A DNA stretch of 64,000 nucleotides from a virus, in IMG/VR virus record IMGVR_UViG_3300030090_007211, positions 62,001 through 126,000 of that record; one strand, written 5' to 3'. Below, piece after piece: positions 1 through 8,160 of the stretch (position 1 is the stretch's first letter; the number at the start of each line of letters is the position of its first letter). Position numbers and translations under genes: made by a program. Under the pieces are notes generated by a model. That model was given only the letters and a program-made list of their open reading frames with translations. It made no database searches and was not told the DNA's origin.

Positions 1-1638
1 ATCATCCCCAACTCTATCATAACCCATAAAATTAATCATTGCAATATAATCCTCTAAATTTCTTAGGTTATAATCTTTGTCTACATATGATTCCCAATCT
101 TCTTTATTTATTTGTAAACTAGGAGTGTATTCCAAATCCCAATCACCAATAATTACGGGGTTTAAAGAATTTAATCTTCTCTCTTTTAATATATGATATA
201 AAATATTATTATATAATTCTAACATTTCTTCTTCTCTCAACCCATACATCGCCCCGTAGAAATTTTTAAGTTTTTTATATAACCAATCAGATCTTAATTC
301 ATTATTTAATCCATTTTTTCTCACCATCAAAGGGTAGAATTTATTTCCATACTCTCCTTTAAATGTATCATAAGCTGGGTGAGATATCTCCTTAAAATAA
401 TAATGGTTTTCATCTTCATCTATTGTGTCTACAACTCTTTGGGTAACTTTATCTATAAAGGTAATTTTTTTAGATTCCCCCAATACCCAAGTTTCCTTAT
501 AATCATCCCAATCTTCATCTTCTTGAAATTCTATTACTTTTTCAATAATTACATCACTCAGTATATCTGAAATAATAGGTGTAGTAATATCTTCCTCTCC
601 GGCCGATAGATCATGTTTACTTAAATACCATAAAACCATAGAAGGAACAGAACTTTTTATAACCTCTATACTTTCTCTACTCAACCCAGATTCCCCATAA
701 TAGTATATAATTTTAGGTTTGTCTATAGTTAAACCATAATCCGACACCAAATCAAATACTATTTCATTTAAAGTTAATTCAACCCTTTTTAAGATATCTT
801 TAACTACTCTATTAATAAATCCATTTCTATGATATTCTCTATCTTGATTTTTTCTTATTTTGGATTCATTTAACCCCAGAGTGTCCAGACTATCATATTG
901 AACAAATCCTTTTTCTACGCCCTCCGCGTATATATCTTTAATTAATTTACGAGCAATTGGGTCAACCATAGGGTCATAATTCCCAAAACTGATTTTTTTC
1001 CCAATACCCATTGTTTGAAATAAGTGGTACGCAATAAATCTTTTTAACTCACCTAAAACATAATACGTATCAAATTTACCCACATTACTATGGAAAGGAT
1101 CATAATAAATCTGGGGTTGTGCCATATTAAAATAAGGAAAATGTAACTCAATAGTTTCATCAGTGAGAATTAAATTATTTTTAATTTCGTTATAAACTTT
1201 ATCCACTAGTTTATTAATACTTTTATGTTCTCTCAATACAATTGGTGCATCCGGAGCGTTTTCCCCTTTAAGGTATTTGTTATAAAGTTTAGGTATGAAA
1301 AATCTAGAAAGTATTTGTATTATATCCTCCAAATTAAAATATCCGAATTTATACTCAAACCATTTAAAATAATCTGGTATTAATTGCTGTACTATTTGTT
1401 GAGTGAGATTAATTAAAGGTTGGTAACTTTTTCTCGCTTTTTCTAATTCTTTTAAGGTTATCTCAAAACTAAGAAATATCTCATCATCATGTGTCTTTAT
1501 TCTATCTATCACAAAATACCAAAGACCCTCATCTTCTAAATCAGCCTCTGGTTCAAAAACATCCATTTTTTTTAACATATCATCTGCTACCTTTTCGTAG
1601 AATGAATAAGATGTATTATGTTCAGTTAAAGATTTCAT
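1..1638 (-). CDS. Tandem YGL-module protein, C-terminus beyond window
   Basis: Open frame of 546 codons running off the left edge without a stop; start ATG at 1638, 13 bases after the stop of the gene upstream. It contains at least four YGL modules (for example LVSDYGLTIDKP and FYGAMYGLREEEMLELY). Each module start is preceded by an [L]-x-E site: LTE|H near residue 5, LRE|H, LNE|S and LGE|S. This matches the layout of the genes at 6359-7753 and 43079-45163. Function unknown; I infer a polyprotein of repeated virion modules. No enzymatic motif seen. Confidence 0.8.
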   Translation of the reverse strand, partial: MKSLTEHNTSYSFYEKVADDMLKKMDVFEPEADLEDEGLWYFVIDRIKTHDDEIFLSFEITLKELEKARKSYQPLINLTQQIVQQLIPDYFKWFEYKFGYFNLEDIIQILSRFFIPKLYNKYLKGENAPDAPIVLREHKSINKLVDKVYNEIKNNLILTDETIELHFPYFNMAQPQIYYDPFHSNVGKFDTYYVLGELKRFIAYHLFQTMGIGKKISFGNYDPMVDPIARKLIKDIYAEGVEKGFVQYDSLDTLGLNESKIRKNQDREYHRNGFINRVVKDILKRVELTLNEIVFDLVSDYGLTIDKPKIIYYYGESGLSRESIEVIKSSVPSMVLWYLSKHDLSAGEEDITTPIISDILSDVIIEKVIEFQEDEDWDDYKETWVLGESKKITFIDKVTQRVVDTIDEDENHYYFKEISHPAYDTFKGEYGNKFYPLMVRKNGLNNELRSDWLYKKLKNFYGAMYGLREEEMLELYNNILYHILKERRLNSLNPVIIGDWDLEYTPSLQINKEDWESYVDKDYNLRNLEDYIAMINFMGYDRVGDD

Positions 1639-1651
1639 ATAATGATAAATA

Positions 1652-2080
1652 TTACTTTTTTCTATAAAATATTTGGGGGTTACCTTTATCGTCAATTACT
1701 GTGAATTCTATGTAAGGATTGTTTAAGGAAATATTCGGGTCAGATAATAATTGTTTTTGTATTAGTGTAAATGGTTTTCTTTTAACCCAAGTTTCTATTT
1801 TACTTAATTTATTAATTGTGGTAGTAGTATAATAAAATTGTAGTTTATCTTCTTTAGATAATTTTTTATTTTTAACCCATTCTCCATCTACTAATTTATA
1901 ACCCCTTTTTAAAAGTTGTTCCTTTCTTTCATCATATGTAACTAAATTTCTATATGCGTCTAAAAATTGTTCTTCAGATAAATCATCACTTATTTGGGTA
2001 ATGGGTATAGGTTCGGTTACTATACCATAATATTGTTTGGTGTGTTGTTTTACTATTCCTTTCTTTTTTAATCCACCCAT
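1652..2080 (-). CDS. Hypothetical protein, 142 aa
   Basis: Basic, hydrophilic protein starting MGGLKKKGIVKQ, without signal peptide or membrane segment. A candidate late promoter box lies 14 bases upstream of the ATG, and the tandem YGL gene follows after 13 bases, so the two are probably cotranscribed. The N-terminus GGLKKKGIVKQHTKQYYG looks faintly like the basic tags of neighbouring genes but lacks the [L/I]-x-E site. Function not recognised. Confidence 0.75.
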   Translation of the reverse strand: MGGLKKKGIVKQHTKQYYGIVTEPIPITQISDDLSEEQFLDAYRNLVTYDERKEQLLKRGYKLVDGEWVKNKKLSKEDKLQFYYTTTTINKLSKIETWVKRKPFTLIQKQLLSDPNISLNNPYIEFTVIDDKGNPQIFYRKK

Positions 2081-2091
2081 AATTTCCTTTT

Positions 2092-2104
2092 TATATAAAT
2101 ATAT
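2092..2104 (-). promoter_or_regulatory. Candidate late promoter box (TATTTATA)
   Basis: Minus-strand TATTTATA at 2094-2101, 14 bases before the ATG at 2080. One of the best-conserved copies of the box found upstream of most late-type genes here. Confidence 0.6.
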
Positions 2105-2136
2105 GGATAAATAATTAGTTTAGGGATTAAATAGGC

Positions 2137-2167
2137 AAAAAAAACCCCATAATAAAAATTACGGGGT
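2137..2167 (-). terminator. Rho-independent terminator
   Basis: Minus-strand hairpin with a 10-bp stem (ACCCC…GGGGT plus TAAT/ATTA, one G-T pair) and TTTT loop, followed by eight T residues. It sits just past the stop of the gene at 2194-2841 and should end that transcript. Confidence 0.9.
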
Positions 2168-2193
2168 ACCAAATATGAGGGATAAATGGTTTT

Positions 2194-2841
2194 TTATTTT
2201 ATCAATTTAGAAAGTTTTTTAATTTCACCTTCAGAAAGACTAATTACGTTACCATTTTTCTTAAAAGTAATTTTTCTACCTTCAGCAAAATGAGTACCTT
2301 CTTCGTCTCGGTCTTCATGATCTTCATCATAACCCATATCTTTCTTAAGAGCGTCTAAATGTCTTTCGATTTCTCTTACTCTATCAGCAGGTGCCATTTC
2401 TTCTTCATGTTCTAATTCTTCTTCCTCTTTATGGTCATGACCTTCATCATCTCCATAGTTATAAGTTTCTTCACCTTCAGAATCCTCAAAAATTTCATCT
2501 TTATCGAATTTTTCAAGACCTTCTTCTGATTCAGGTGCCCCAGCTTCATCAGATGCTCCCGTATCACCAGTTCCAATAACATCGTCTTCATTAACTACGT
2601 CACCATGATCTTCTTCATCTTTTTTAAGTGCTTCCGCTGATTCAGGTGCATCTACACCTTCAACATCTTCTTTTTCATCGATGTATTCACCTTCCTTAAT
2701 TTCTTTTTCTTTTAATGCTCTAGCTTCTGCCATTTTTTGAGCATTTTCTATTTGAGTCATTGCCTCTTCACCTTCTGCAATTAACTCCAAACCCATAAGT
2801 CTTCTCATGGCATTTGTTTCTTTTAATTGTTGTTTTTTCAT
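2194..2841 (-). CDS. Acidic LxE-tagged protein, 215 aa
   Basis: The N-terminus MKKQQLKETNAMRRLMGLELIAE ends in I-A-E at residues 21-23, an LxE tag. The middle (residues 25-165) is extremely acidic low-complexity sequence rich in E, D and H. The last 28 residues, including FKKNGNVISLSEGEIKKL, repeat a motif found twice in the adjacent gene (2848-3243) and resemble the xITESQFKKI tag type, so a tag-like helix is present at both ends. Strong negative charge is typical of scaffolding or DNA-mimicking internal proteins, but no function can be assigned. Ends at a clear terminator. Confidence 0.8.
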   Translation of the reverse strand: MKKQQLKETNAMRRLMGLELIAEGEEAMTQIENAQKMAEARALKEKEIKEGEYIDEKEDVEGVDAPESAEALKKDEEDHGDVVNEDDVIGTGDTGASDEAGAPESEEGLEKFDKDEIFEDSEGEETYNYGDDEGHDHKEEEELEHEEEMAPADRVREIERHLDALKKDMGYDEDHEDRDEEGTHFAEGRKITFKKNGNVISLSEGEIKKLSKLIK

Positions 2842-2847
2842 AACTTT

Positions 2848-3243
2848 CTATTTTAAGTCTTTTGATAATTGTTTTGCCTTTTCACCCTCTATTTTGTCCT
2901 CAAAGTCTTCAATTTGTTTTTCTAAGAATTCTTCGATTTTATGTAAAGTAGCAATTGATTCTAAATTATACTTAGTGGATTTTAACATATTACTCAAGGT
3001 ACTAAGTTTAGCGATTATAGAGCCCACTTTTACTTTTTTGTCTTCCGCTCTACGAGATTCTCTATCTTCAGTTAAAAATTGATTGATTTTATGTTTATTT
3101 ACAATCTTTTTAATTTCAGATTCTTTTAATGAAATTACTTCACCATCTTTTTTAAACTTAGTTACTTCTTTTTTATTCTGTAGGATTTTTTTTATTTCAC
3201 CTTCAGTTAAAGTAATTGTTTTTCCATTTTTTCTAATTTTCAT
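2848..3243 (-). CDS. LxE-tagged helical protein with duplicated tag motif, 131 aa
   Basis: Residues 1-20 (KNGKTITLTEGEIKKIL) and 29-46 (KKDGEVISLKESEIKKIV) are two copies of the same tag motif. The sequence then reaches NQFLTE|D near residue 57, an [L]-x-E site. The remainder is a predicted charged alpha-helical region (DKIEGEKAKQLSKDL). Candidate late box 18 bases upstream; next gene downstream starts 7 bases on. Inferred packaged internal protein; function unknown. Confidence 0.75.
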   Translation of the reverse strand: MKIRKNGKTITLTEGEIKKILQNKKEVTKFKKDGEVISLKESEIKKIVNKHKINQFLTEDRESRRAEDKKVKVGSIIAKLSTLSNMLKSTKYNLESIATLHKIEEFLEKQIEDFEDKIEGEKAKQLSKDLK

Positions 3244-3260
3244 TTTATTAGTTTTTTTTA

Positions 3261-3268
3261 TATAAATA
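3261..3268 (-). promoter_or_regulatory. Candidate late promoter box (TATTTATA)
   Basis: Perfect minus-strand TATTTATA, 18 bases before the ATG at 3243. Confidence 0.6.
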
Positions 3269-3289
3269 TATCATTTTAAATAAAAATTC

Positions 3290-4750
3290 TTATTTAGTGG
3301 TTTTATCTCTTTTTCTCTTTTTACCTTTTCTACCAATCTTAAACCATTTAAACACTTGTTTTATTTTAGATTCATCTCCTTGTGTCATAACTTTAACAAC
3401 ATTTTCACATGCTGGGAAATCTGCTAGGGTTTTAATTTCACCAAAAGTATTAGGTGTTTTTACAATAACTTCTTCCTTCATATTATTAAGGGTAGGTAAA
3501 GTAATAGTTATTTTCCCCACACCTCTATGGCAATCAGAACTAGGATTCCATTTACCTGCCCCTTTGTTAACACATTTAGCACTAATAACCATTTTTCCTT
3601 CATGTTTCCCCACAGTATCTGCATTAAAGAATTCATTATTAACACCATCAATACTTAATAAAAAAGTATTTCTTCTCCCCATTTCGTAGGTACCACCTTT
3701 TTTAGTTTTTTTGGCTTTTTGGTTAGATTTTATAATTTCTGCATCATCATATTTGTCTTTCCAAGGAGATTTATTATTAAGACTTGCATAATTTACTAAA
3801 TCTCCATTTCTATTTTCTCTTTTAAGTTGGTACCCATTTGCAAATACTTCGTAAACTGCGTGATCACAATTATGATCACCTTTATCATATATTACCTCAA
3901 TCACTGAATTATTAAAACACTCGTATAATACTTCTGTCTGTTCATCATCATTAGTGTCATCATCATTAGTGTCATCATCATTAGTGTCATCATCATTAGT
4001 ATTATCGTCATTAGTGTCATCATCATTGGTATTATCATCATTAGTGTCATCATCTTGCGTTTGATCTAAAATAGGGTCATAACAAAGAGTGATAATAATA
4101 TTAACAATTTGACCTGGTTTAAAAGTTTCACCACTAGGAATCTTCCAACCAGTAGTATTTACATCATTAGTGCCGCCAGTATCGATAACAAATCCTTCTG
4201 CTTTATTTAAAGTATCTTGTAATACCCCTTCTTTAAATTTAACATTAATAGTAGATAACCCTTCTTTTCCACCAAGTTGTGCTGCAACTCCTTTAGCTCT
4301 ATTTTTCGCCAATTCTTTATTCTTAGTGTATTCGGGAGAGTTTTTATCTTTTGTATATTTTTTAGCTTCCGGTGCTGTGGCATTAAATGGTGTTTTTCTA
4401 TCATTTTTTAAATCAGGAACTACTGAATATTTACGCCAAAAATTACTAGCACCCCCCATTACTTTAAATTCTGTTACATATACTAAATTTTCTTTAACTT
4501 TAGAAGATAAAGTAACATCATTTTTAATGGTACTTTTTACTTTTTCAATAAATCCTTTAAAAGAGTTGGATTTCTCTGCATTTTGTATGGGGAACGTCCC
4601 TGTATAACTTATAGTTTTACAGACAGGTTTCTTCTCAACTTTAGTTTCTTCTTGTTCTCTAATAATCGGATTTTTATATTGTCCATTTTTATAAGACATT
4701 AAACCCTGCATTCTTTGAATCTCCTCAATTAAGGTTTGTTTCTTTTTCAT
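3290..4750 (-). CDS. LxE-tagged protein with Asp/Asn/Thr repeat, OmpA-like segment, 486 aa
   Basis: The N-terminus KKKQTLIEEIQRMQGLMSY runs to NPIIRE|QEE (I-R-E near residue 37), a variant LxE tag. Residues about 110-165, with ASNFWRKY and ELAKNRAKGVAAQL, resemble the C-terminal helix region of OmpA-type peptidoglycan-binding domains (weak). Residues about 230-268 are a DDDTN pentapeptide repeat encoded by a 15-bp tandem repeat. The C-terminal half contains several cysteines and ends in a lysine/arginine-rich tail. A structural or cell-wall-contacting virion protein is plausible; function not established. Confidence 0.75.
   Translation of the reverse strand: MKKKQTLIEEIQRMQGLMSYKNGQYKNPIIREQEETKVEKKPVCKTISYTGTFPIQNAEKSNSFKGFIEKVKSTIKNDVTLSSKVKENLVYVTEFKVMGGASNFWRKYSVVPDLKNDRKTPFNATAPEAKKYTKDKNSPEYTKNKELAKNRAKGVAAQLGGKEGLSTINVKFKEGVLQDTLNKAEGFVIDTGGTNDVNTTGWKIPSGETFKPGQIVNIIITLCYDPILDQTQDDDTNDDNTNDDDTNDDNTNDDDTNDDDTNDDDTNDDEQTEVLYECFNNSVIEVIYDKGDHNCDHAVYEVFANGYQLKRENRNGDLVNYASLNNKSPWKDKYDDAEIIKSNQKAKKTKKGGTYEMGRRNTFLLSIDGVNNEFFNADTVGKHEGKMVISAKCVNKGAGKWNPSSDCHRGVGKITITLPTLNNMKEEVIVKTPNTFGEIKTLADFPACENVVKVMTQGDESKIKQVFKWFKIGRKGKKRKRDKTTK
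3942..4056. repeat. 15-bp in-frame tandem repeat
   Basis: About seven and a half copies of a 15-bp unit (tcatcatcattagtg and close variants) inside the gene 3290-4750. It encodes the acidic D/N/T linker and is a likely site of copy-number slippage. Confidence 0.9.
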
Positions 4751-4805
4751 AAATTTTATTTATATTAATAAATATCTATTTTTTAATAAAAAAAACCTTT
4801 ATTTA

Positions 4806-4837
4806 TTTGGTAAATTGCGTTTTTTATTGTATATTTG
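4806..4837 (+). promoter_or_regulatory. Bacteroidota-type promoter
   Basis: TTTG at 4806-4809, 20-base spacer, TATATTTG at 4830-4837. Drives the DUF2927-like gene whose ATG is 16 bases beyond the box. Confidence 0.75.
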
Positions 4838-4852
4838 TATAAATCAAACACT

Positions 4853-5455
4853 ATGAAAAAGTTAATTACCATATTATTAGTATTCTTAAATGTAGGAATT
4901 TTCGCACAAATAAATGATTCTATTGTTAATGCGTATTATGACACTATTGTTCATTATACTGAATTTTCTAATAATAGATGGGAAAAACAAACATATGATG
5001 ATAATATTAAATTATATGTAACAGGAGATAAAGAAGATTATTTAATGGAGGAATTAAGCATCATCATTAATGATTTAAATGAATTAATTTACCCATTAAC
5101 TATCACTATTACTTATGATTCACTGGAACATAATATGTTACTGTTTATGGGGGAGCGCAAAGATTTTAGAAAAATTTGTAATGAGGTTGATAGAATTGAT
5201 TATAAGATACGTGGGTATGGTGTCACTTATACTTTATGGGGAACCACAATAACTAAGTCTAAATGTTTTGTAGAAACTAAAGGTAGTAGTCAAAAATTCA
5301 AAAAACATACATTAAGAGAAGAAATAACCCAATGTTTAGGTTTCCATAATGATACTCAACAATATGAAAATAGTATTTTTTATCAAGGTTATTCTATAAC
5401 TAATGAATTTTCAGAATTAGATAAAGCAATTATTAGAAAACATTATAGTAATTAG
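4853..5455 (+). CDS. Secreted DUF2927-like protein
   Basis: 200 residues. The start is ATG 4853: an upstream in-frame TTG lies inside the promoter -7 box and is not usable. The signal peptide MKKLITILLVFLNVGIFAQ is cleaved after AQ. The C-terminal part (TLREEITQCLGFHND, then NSIFYQGYS and LDKAIIRKHY) matches the DUF2927 pattern, a family thought related to zinc peptidases but lacking a clear HExxH here. Monocistronic, with its own promoter. Role unknown; it would act in the periplasm or outside the host cell. Confidence 0.7.
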   Translation: MKKLITILLVFLNVGIFAQINDSIVNAYYDTIVHYTEFSNNRWEKQTYDDNIKLYVTGDKEDYLMEELSIIINDLNELIYPLTITITYDSLEHNMLLFMGERKDFRKICNEVDRIDYKIRGYGVTYTLWGTTITKSKCFVETKGSSQKFKKHTLREEITQCLGFHNDTQQYENSIFYQGYSITNEFSELDKAIIRKHYSN

Positions 5456-5613
5456 TTTATTTTTTTTAATTCTGAAAGAGGTACAGGTTTAATCAAATGG
5501 GTTCCAATACTGAAGTTTTGTTTTAGCATAGCACCACCCTTTACAATATCAACAATAAAATAAGTAGAGTGCCACCATTTTACTAAGTCCCCAATTTTTA
5601 ATTCTTCTTCCAT
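5452..5613 (-). CDS. Small hypothetical protein, 53 aa
   Basis: Starts MEEELKIGDLVKWW and continues STYFIVDIVKGGAMLK, a pattern of short beta strands typical of SH3-like small phage proteins. Stop codon overlaps the stop of the convergent gene 4853-5455 by three bases. No promoter recognised on this strand. Function unknown. Confidence 0.6.
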   Translation of the reverse strand: MEEELKIGDLVKWWHSTYFIVDIVKGGAMLKQNFSIGTHLIKPVPLSELKKIN

Positions 5614-5667
5614 AAAAGTAATATACCATTATAAATACGATACCCATAAAAACAAATGATAAAATAA

Positions 5668-5698
5668 TTTGTTTTTTAATTTTTTTTTATTATATTTG
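5668..5698 (+). promoter_or_regulatory. Bacteroidota-type promoter
   Basis: TTTG at 5668-5671, 19-base spacer, TATATTTG at 5691-5698; the lipoprotein ATG is 18 bases downstream. Likely drives the three plus-strand genes up to 6356. Confidence 0.75.
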
Positions 5699-5715
5699 TT
5701 GTATAAAGAACTTTT

Positions 5716-5844
5716 ATGAAAAAAATGAAATTATATCTGATAATAATCACAATTTTAATATTAACAGGGTGTGCGTCTAGTGCTCATTGTGATGCCTATG
5801 GTGACAATACACACCCACAAAACTTAGAAAGAAATGATTCTTAA
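5716..5844 (+). CDS. Tiny lipoprotein, 42 aa
   Basis: MKKMKLYLIIITILILTGC is a complete lipoprotein signal peptide with lipobox LTGC at residues 16-19. The mature part, CASSAHCDAYGDNTH…, is only 24 residues. It resembles very short Bacteroidota cell lipoproteins. First gene after a strong promoter, overlapping the next ATG by 11 bases. Early expression plus envelope location fits superinfection exclusion, but that is inference only. Confidence 0.75.
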   Translation: MKKMKLYLIIITILILTGCASSAHCDAYGDNTHPQNLERNDS

Positions 5845-6088
5845 TGACATATGTGAAATAAGAAAAGATTTTAGGGGTGCTGATTTCTGGTTGAAAACTG
5901 ATCCTATAGAAAAAGGTAAACCGACAAAAACTTACCATAAAGATTATATTGGTGTGAAAGTCCAAAGAGAAGATATTTTATTACCTGATTATCTTTTTTA
6001 TTTATTAACGTATCAATATAGTATGGGGGTGTTTAAAAATTTTGATATTAACACCATTAATGATATACAATTAACTTTAACAAATTAA
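5834..6088 (+). CDS. Small protein resembling a type I restriction specificity (HsdS) segment
   Basis: 84 residues. DICEIRKDFRGADFWL and then IGVKVQREDILLPDYLFYLL resemble the target-recognition half-domain of type I restriction S subunits (LPxYLxYxL motif). It is far shorter than a full S subunit (about 400 aa) and no HsdM or HsdR gene is nearby. It could be a stand-alone DNA-binding domain or a decoy. Second gene of the early-type transcript. Family call tentative. Confidence 0.5.
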   Translation: MILNDICEIRKDFRGADFWLKTDPIEKGKPTKTYHKDYIGVKVQREDILLPDYLFYLLTYQYSMGVFKNFDINTINDIQLTLTN

Positions 6089-6092
6089 AATT

Positions 6093-6356
6093 ATGAGTAG
6101 TAGACTTTTAGAAGGAATAATAGAATATTATGAAGAGGAAGAAATTCTAATGGCCAATGGTTTTGATGAGGCAGTAATTGGTATTGATGATAAAACTATG
6201 CGATTAATCTATTCGGTAACTAAATGTATAGAAATATTAATGGTCGAGATGGAAATGGATATAGAAGAAGCCGTAGAATTCTTTGAGTTTAACGTTAAAG
6301 GATCGGAATTGGGTGATAAAACACCAATATGGTGTGAAGATATGTTAATACAATAA
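6093..6356 (+). CDS. Conserved phage hypothetical protein, 87 aa
   Basis: Contains NGFDEAVIGIDDKTMRLIYSV and EEAVEFFEFNVKGS…KTPIWC, a pattern I associate with a common small phage protein of unknown function. Acidic, no membrane segment. Last gene of the plus-strand group; its stop is 2 bases from the convergent gene. Confidence 0.7.
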   Translation: MSSRLLEGIIEYYEEEEILMANGFDEAVIGIDDKTMRLIYSVTKCIEILMVEMEMDIEEAVEFFEFNVKGSELGDKTPIWCEDMLIQ

Positions 6357-6358
6357 TA

Positions 6359-7753
6359 TTAAGTATGTCTCTTTTTTAACGTCTTATCCAGACGTTTAAA
6401 TTCATTTATTAAATAAGAAGTGAATTTCATATAGACATATTCTCTTTCCAAAGGGTTAAGACCATATACATCTTCCATTTCTTTTTTAAATGAATCTTTA
6501 AAACCAAACCCTGATTCTATATTTTTACCAAACCATTCTATAACCCAATTATTACCCCCAGTAAATGGTACCTTTGCAATATAAAAGTTTGTCCACCCAT
6601 TAAAGGCAGTCTGTTTAATAAAAGTAGTGTAGTGTTTAAGTTTATCCACAACTTTATCCAGATAAGGTTTATTCTTCTCTATCATATCCACAGATTCATT
6701 TAGATAACTCAAATTCAACCTTTTAATATGTGGTGGTAAATATTCTTTCTTACTGATTAACATATAAATTATATGTTCCCCATACCACTCCCAAAAAAAT
6801 CTATCCATTTCAGAATAGGTTAAACCATAAACATTCGTTAATAAATCTTCTATGCAAGGAGGAATGACATAAAAATATGCCCCTGAGGATCCCCACTCTA
6901 TATAGGAATTAATTTTATTACACACACCATCTACATCAATTTCTCTATAACTATCATCTCTCCATTTGGTTTTTTTAACTAAATTTCTATATACCTTTTC
7001 CCTATAATTTTTTGATTTTTCTTCTCTGGTTGATTCATTTAAATTAAATGTTTGATTATCACTACCCTCCCAGTTTAAAGCCCTATGTAAAACATTTTTT
7101 ATCACCTTATCATTAATTTCTTTATAGATAGGATCATCTGCCTGAGTAATCCCAAAACCTAATATTTTTTTAATGTATTGTCGACCCATTTTTCTTATGT
7201 CCTGTTCTAAGTGATGTCGACCCATACTTTTATCATTATGGATCCATTCTGAAAATACATCTAAATGGATAGGGGCGTGTCGACTATCGCTAGAATATAC
7301 TGGAGGGAGAAAATATAATTGTTCCCTATCTGCGTCAATTACAGTAGAATTTATAATTTCTTGTGCAATTTTTTCCACTAACTTTCTCTGATTGGTAGAC
7401 TCATCTAACCGATTAACATCCTTACTATCCTTAAACTCATCAGAAATATGATAACTATTCTCATTATTATCATACTCTCTAATTTTATTTCTATAGTAAT
7501 TCCACACCCTCTCTGCCTCATCAGTCCCTAAACCAAATATCTCTTCTAGGTAATCTTTTAACTCCCCCAAAAAATTATGATAAAGGGTGAAGTCCATAGA
7601 AGATCTAATTGCAACCCCACGAACAAATACCGGACTTACAATAGCATCAAGGTTTCTATCATATAAGGTATTCTTATATAGGTGATCAGCAATCTTATTT
7701 AAATGATTGTATGACTGATTTGTAGATTCACTTAATATATTGTCCTTCTCCAT
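6359..7753 (-). CDS. Four-module YGL protein with LxE|S site before each module
   Basis: 464 residues. Modules end at about 92 (FGLGTDEAERVWNYYRNKI), 225, 330 (YGLTYSEMDRFFWEWY) and 455 (YGLNPLEREYVYMKF). Each module is introduced by the same site: L7-S-E9|S, L117-D-E119|S, L238-N-E240|S and L351-N-E353|S, each followed by a helix of the type KxVxxLxxxT. The regular spacing is the clearest example in the window of modules bounded by prohead-protease-like sites. Function unknown. Confidence 0.85.
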   Translation of the reverse strand: MEKDNILSESTNQSYNHLNKIADHLYKNTLYDRNLDAIVSPVFVRGVAIRSSMDFTLYHNFLGELKDYLEEIFGLGTDEAERVWNYYRNKIREYDNNENSYHISDEFKDSKDVNRLDESTNQRKLVEKIAQEIINSTVIDADREQLYFLPPVYSSDSRHAPIHLDVFSEWIHNDKSMGRHHLEQDIRKMGRQYIKKILGFGITQADDPIYKEINDKVIKNVLHRALNWEGSDNQTFNLNESTREEKSKNYREKVYRNLVKKTKWRDDSYREIDVDGVCNKINSYIEWGSSGAYFYVIPPCIEDLLTNVYGLTYSEMDRFFWEWYGEHIIYMLISKKEYLPPHIKRLNLSYLNESVDMIEKNKPYLDKVVDKLKHYTTFIKQTAFNGWTNFYIAKVPFTGGNNWVIEWFGKNIESGFGFKDSFKKEMEDVYGLNPLEREYVYMKFTSYLINEFKRLDKTLKKRHT

Positions 7754-7788
7754 TATAGTTATAAATATTCCCTATTACGAATAAGCAT

Positions 7789-7816
7789 AAAAAACCCCTC
7801 ATTTAAATGAAGGGTT
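7789..7816 (-). terminator. Rho-independent terminator
   Basis: Minus-strand AACCCTTCATTT/AAATGAGGGGTT palindrome followed by six T residues, just downstream of the gene 7831-8145. Confidence 0.85.
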
Positions 7817-7830
7817 AGTTATAATATTTT

Positions 7831-8145
7831 TTAATCTTTTAAAGTAATATTGTATTTTGCAAAACTACCTTCAGTAACTTGTTCTAAAGGGGATTCTCCC
7901 TCACCTTCAGCACCATCACCAAAATCCTCTTGTTCTTCAACAACATCATTAACTTCTTCACCAGTACCTTCCTCTTCTACTTCTTCCGCTTCAGTAGTTT
8001 CAGTAATTTCTTCTTCTTGAATAGTTAATCCTCCGTTATTCGCAAACCCTAATGAAAAACCTGCATGATTTTCTTCTATGATTCCAAGATTTTTCTTATT
8101 AGCCTCTTGAATAGCTTGTCTCTTTAATTTTCCTAATCTTCCCAT
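7831..8145 (-). CDS. LxE-tagged acidic protein, 104 aa
   Basis: Tag MGRLGKLKRQAIQEANKK followed by LGIIEE, close to the tags of four other genes here. Residues 40-90 are almost entirely E, T, V and G. Cotranscribed with the peptidoglycan-binding protein upstream (15-base gap) and ended by a terminator. Probably a packaged filler or scaffold-like protein; function unknown. Confidence 0.75.
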   Translation of the reverse strand: MGRLGKLKRQAIQEANKKNLGIIEENHAGFSLGFANNGGLTIQEEEITETTEAEEVEEEGTGEEVNDVVEEQEDFGDGAEGEGESPLEQVTEGSFAKYNITLKD

Positions 8146-8160
8146 AATTTCTTTTATTTA

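Noticed and set aside
3942-4056. Possible CRISPR array
   Set aside because: The 15-bp repeats are contiguous without spacers and in frame with the protein.
4170-4607. Plus-strand open frames opposite large minus-strand genes (e.g. 4170-4607, 19435-19728, 3297-3689)
   Set aside because: Antisense shadows: no promoter or start context, low-complexity hydrophobic translation, and they lie over well-supported genes.
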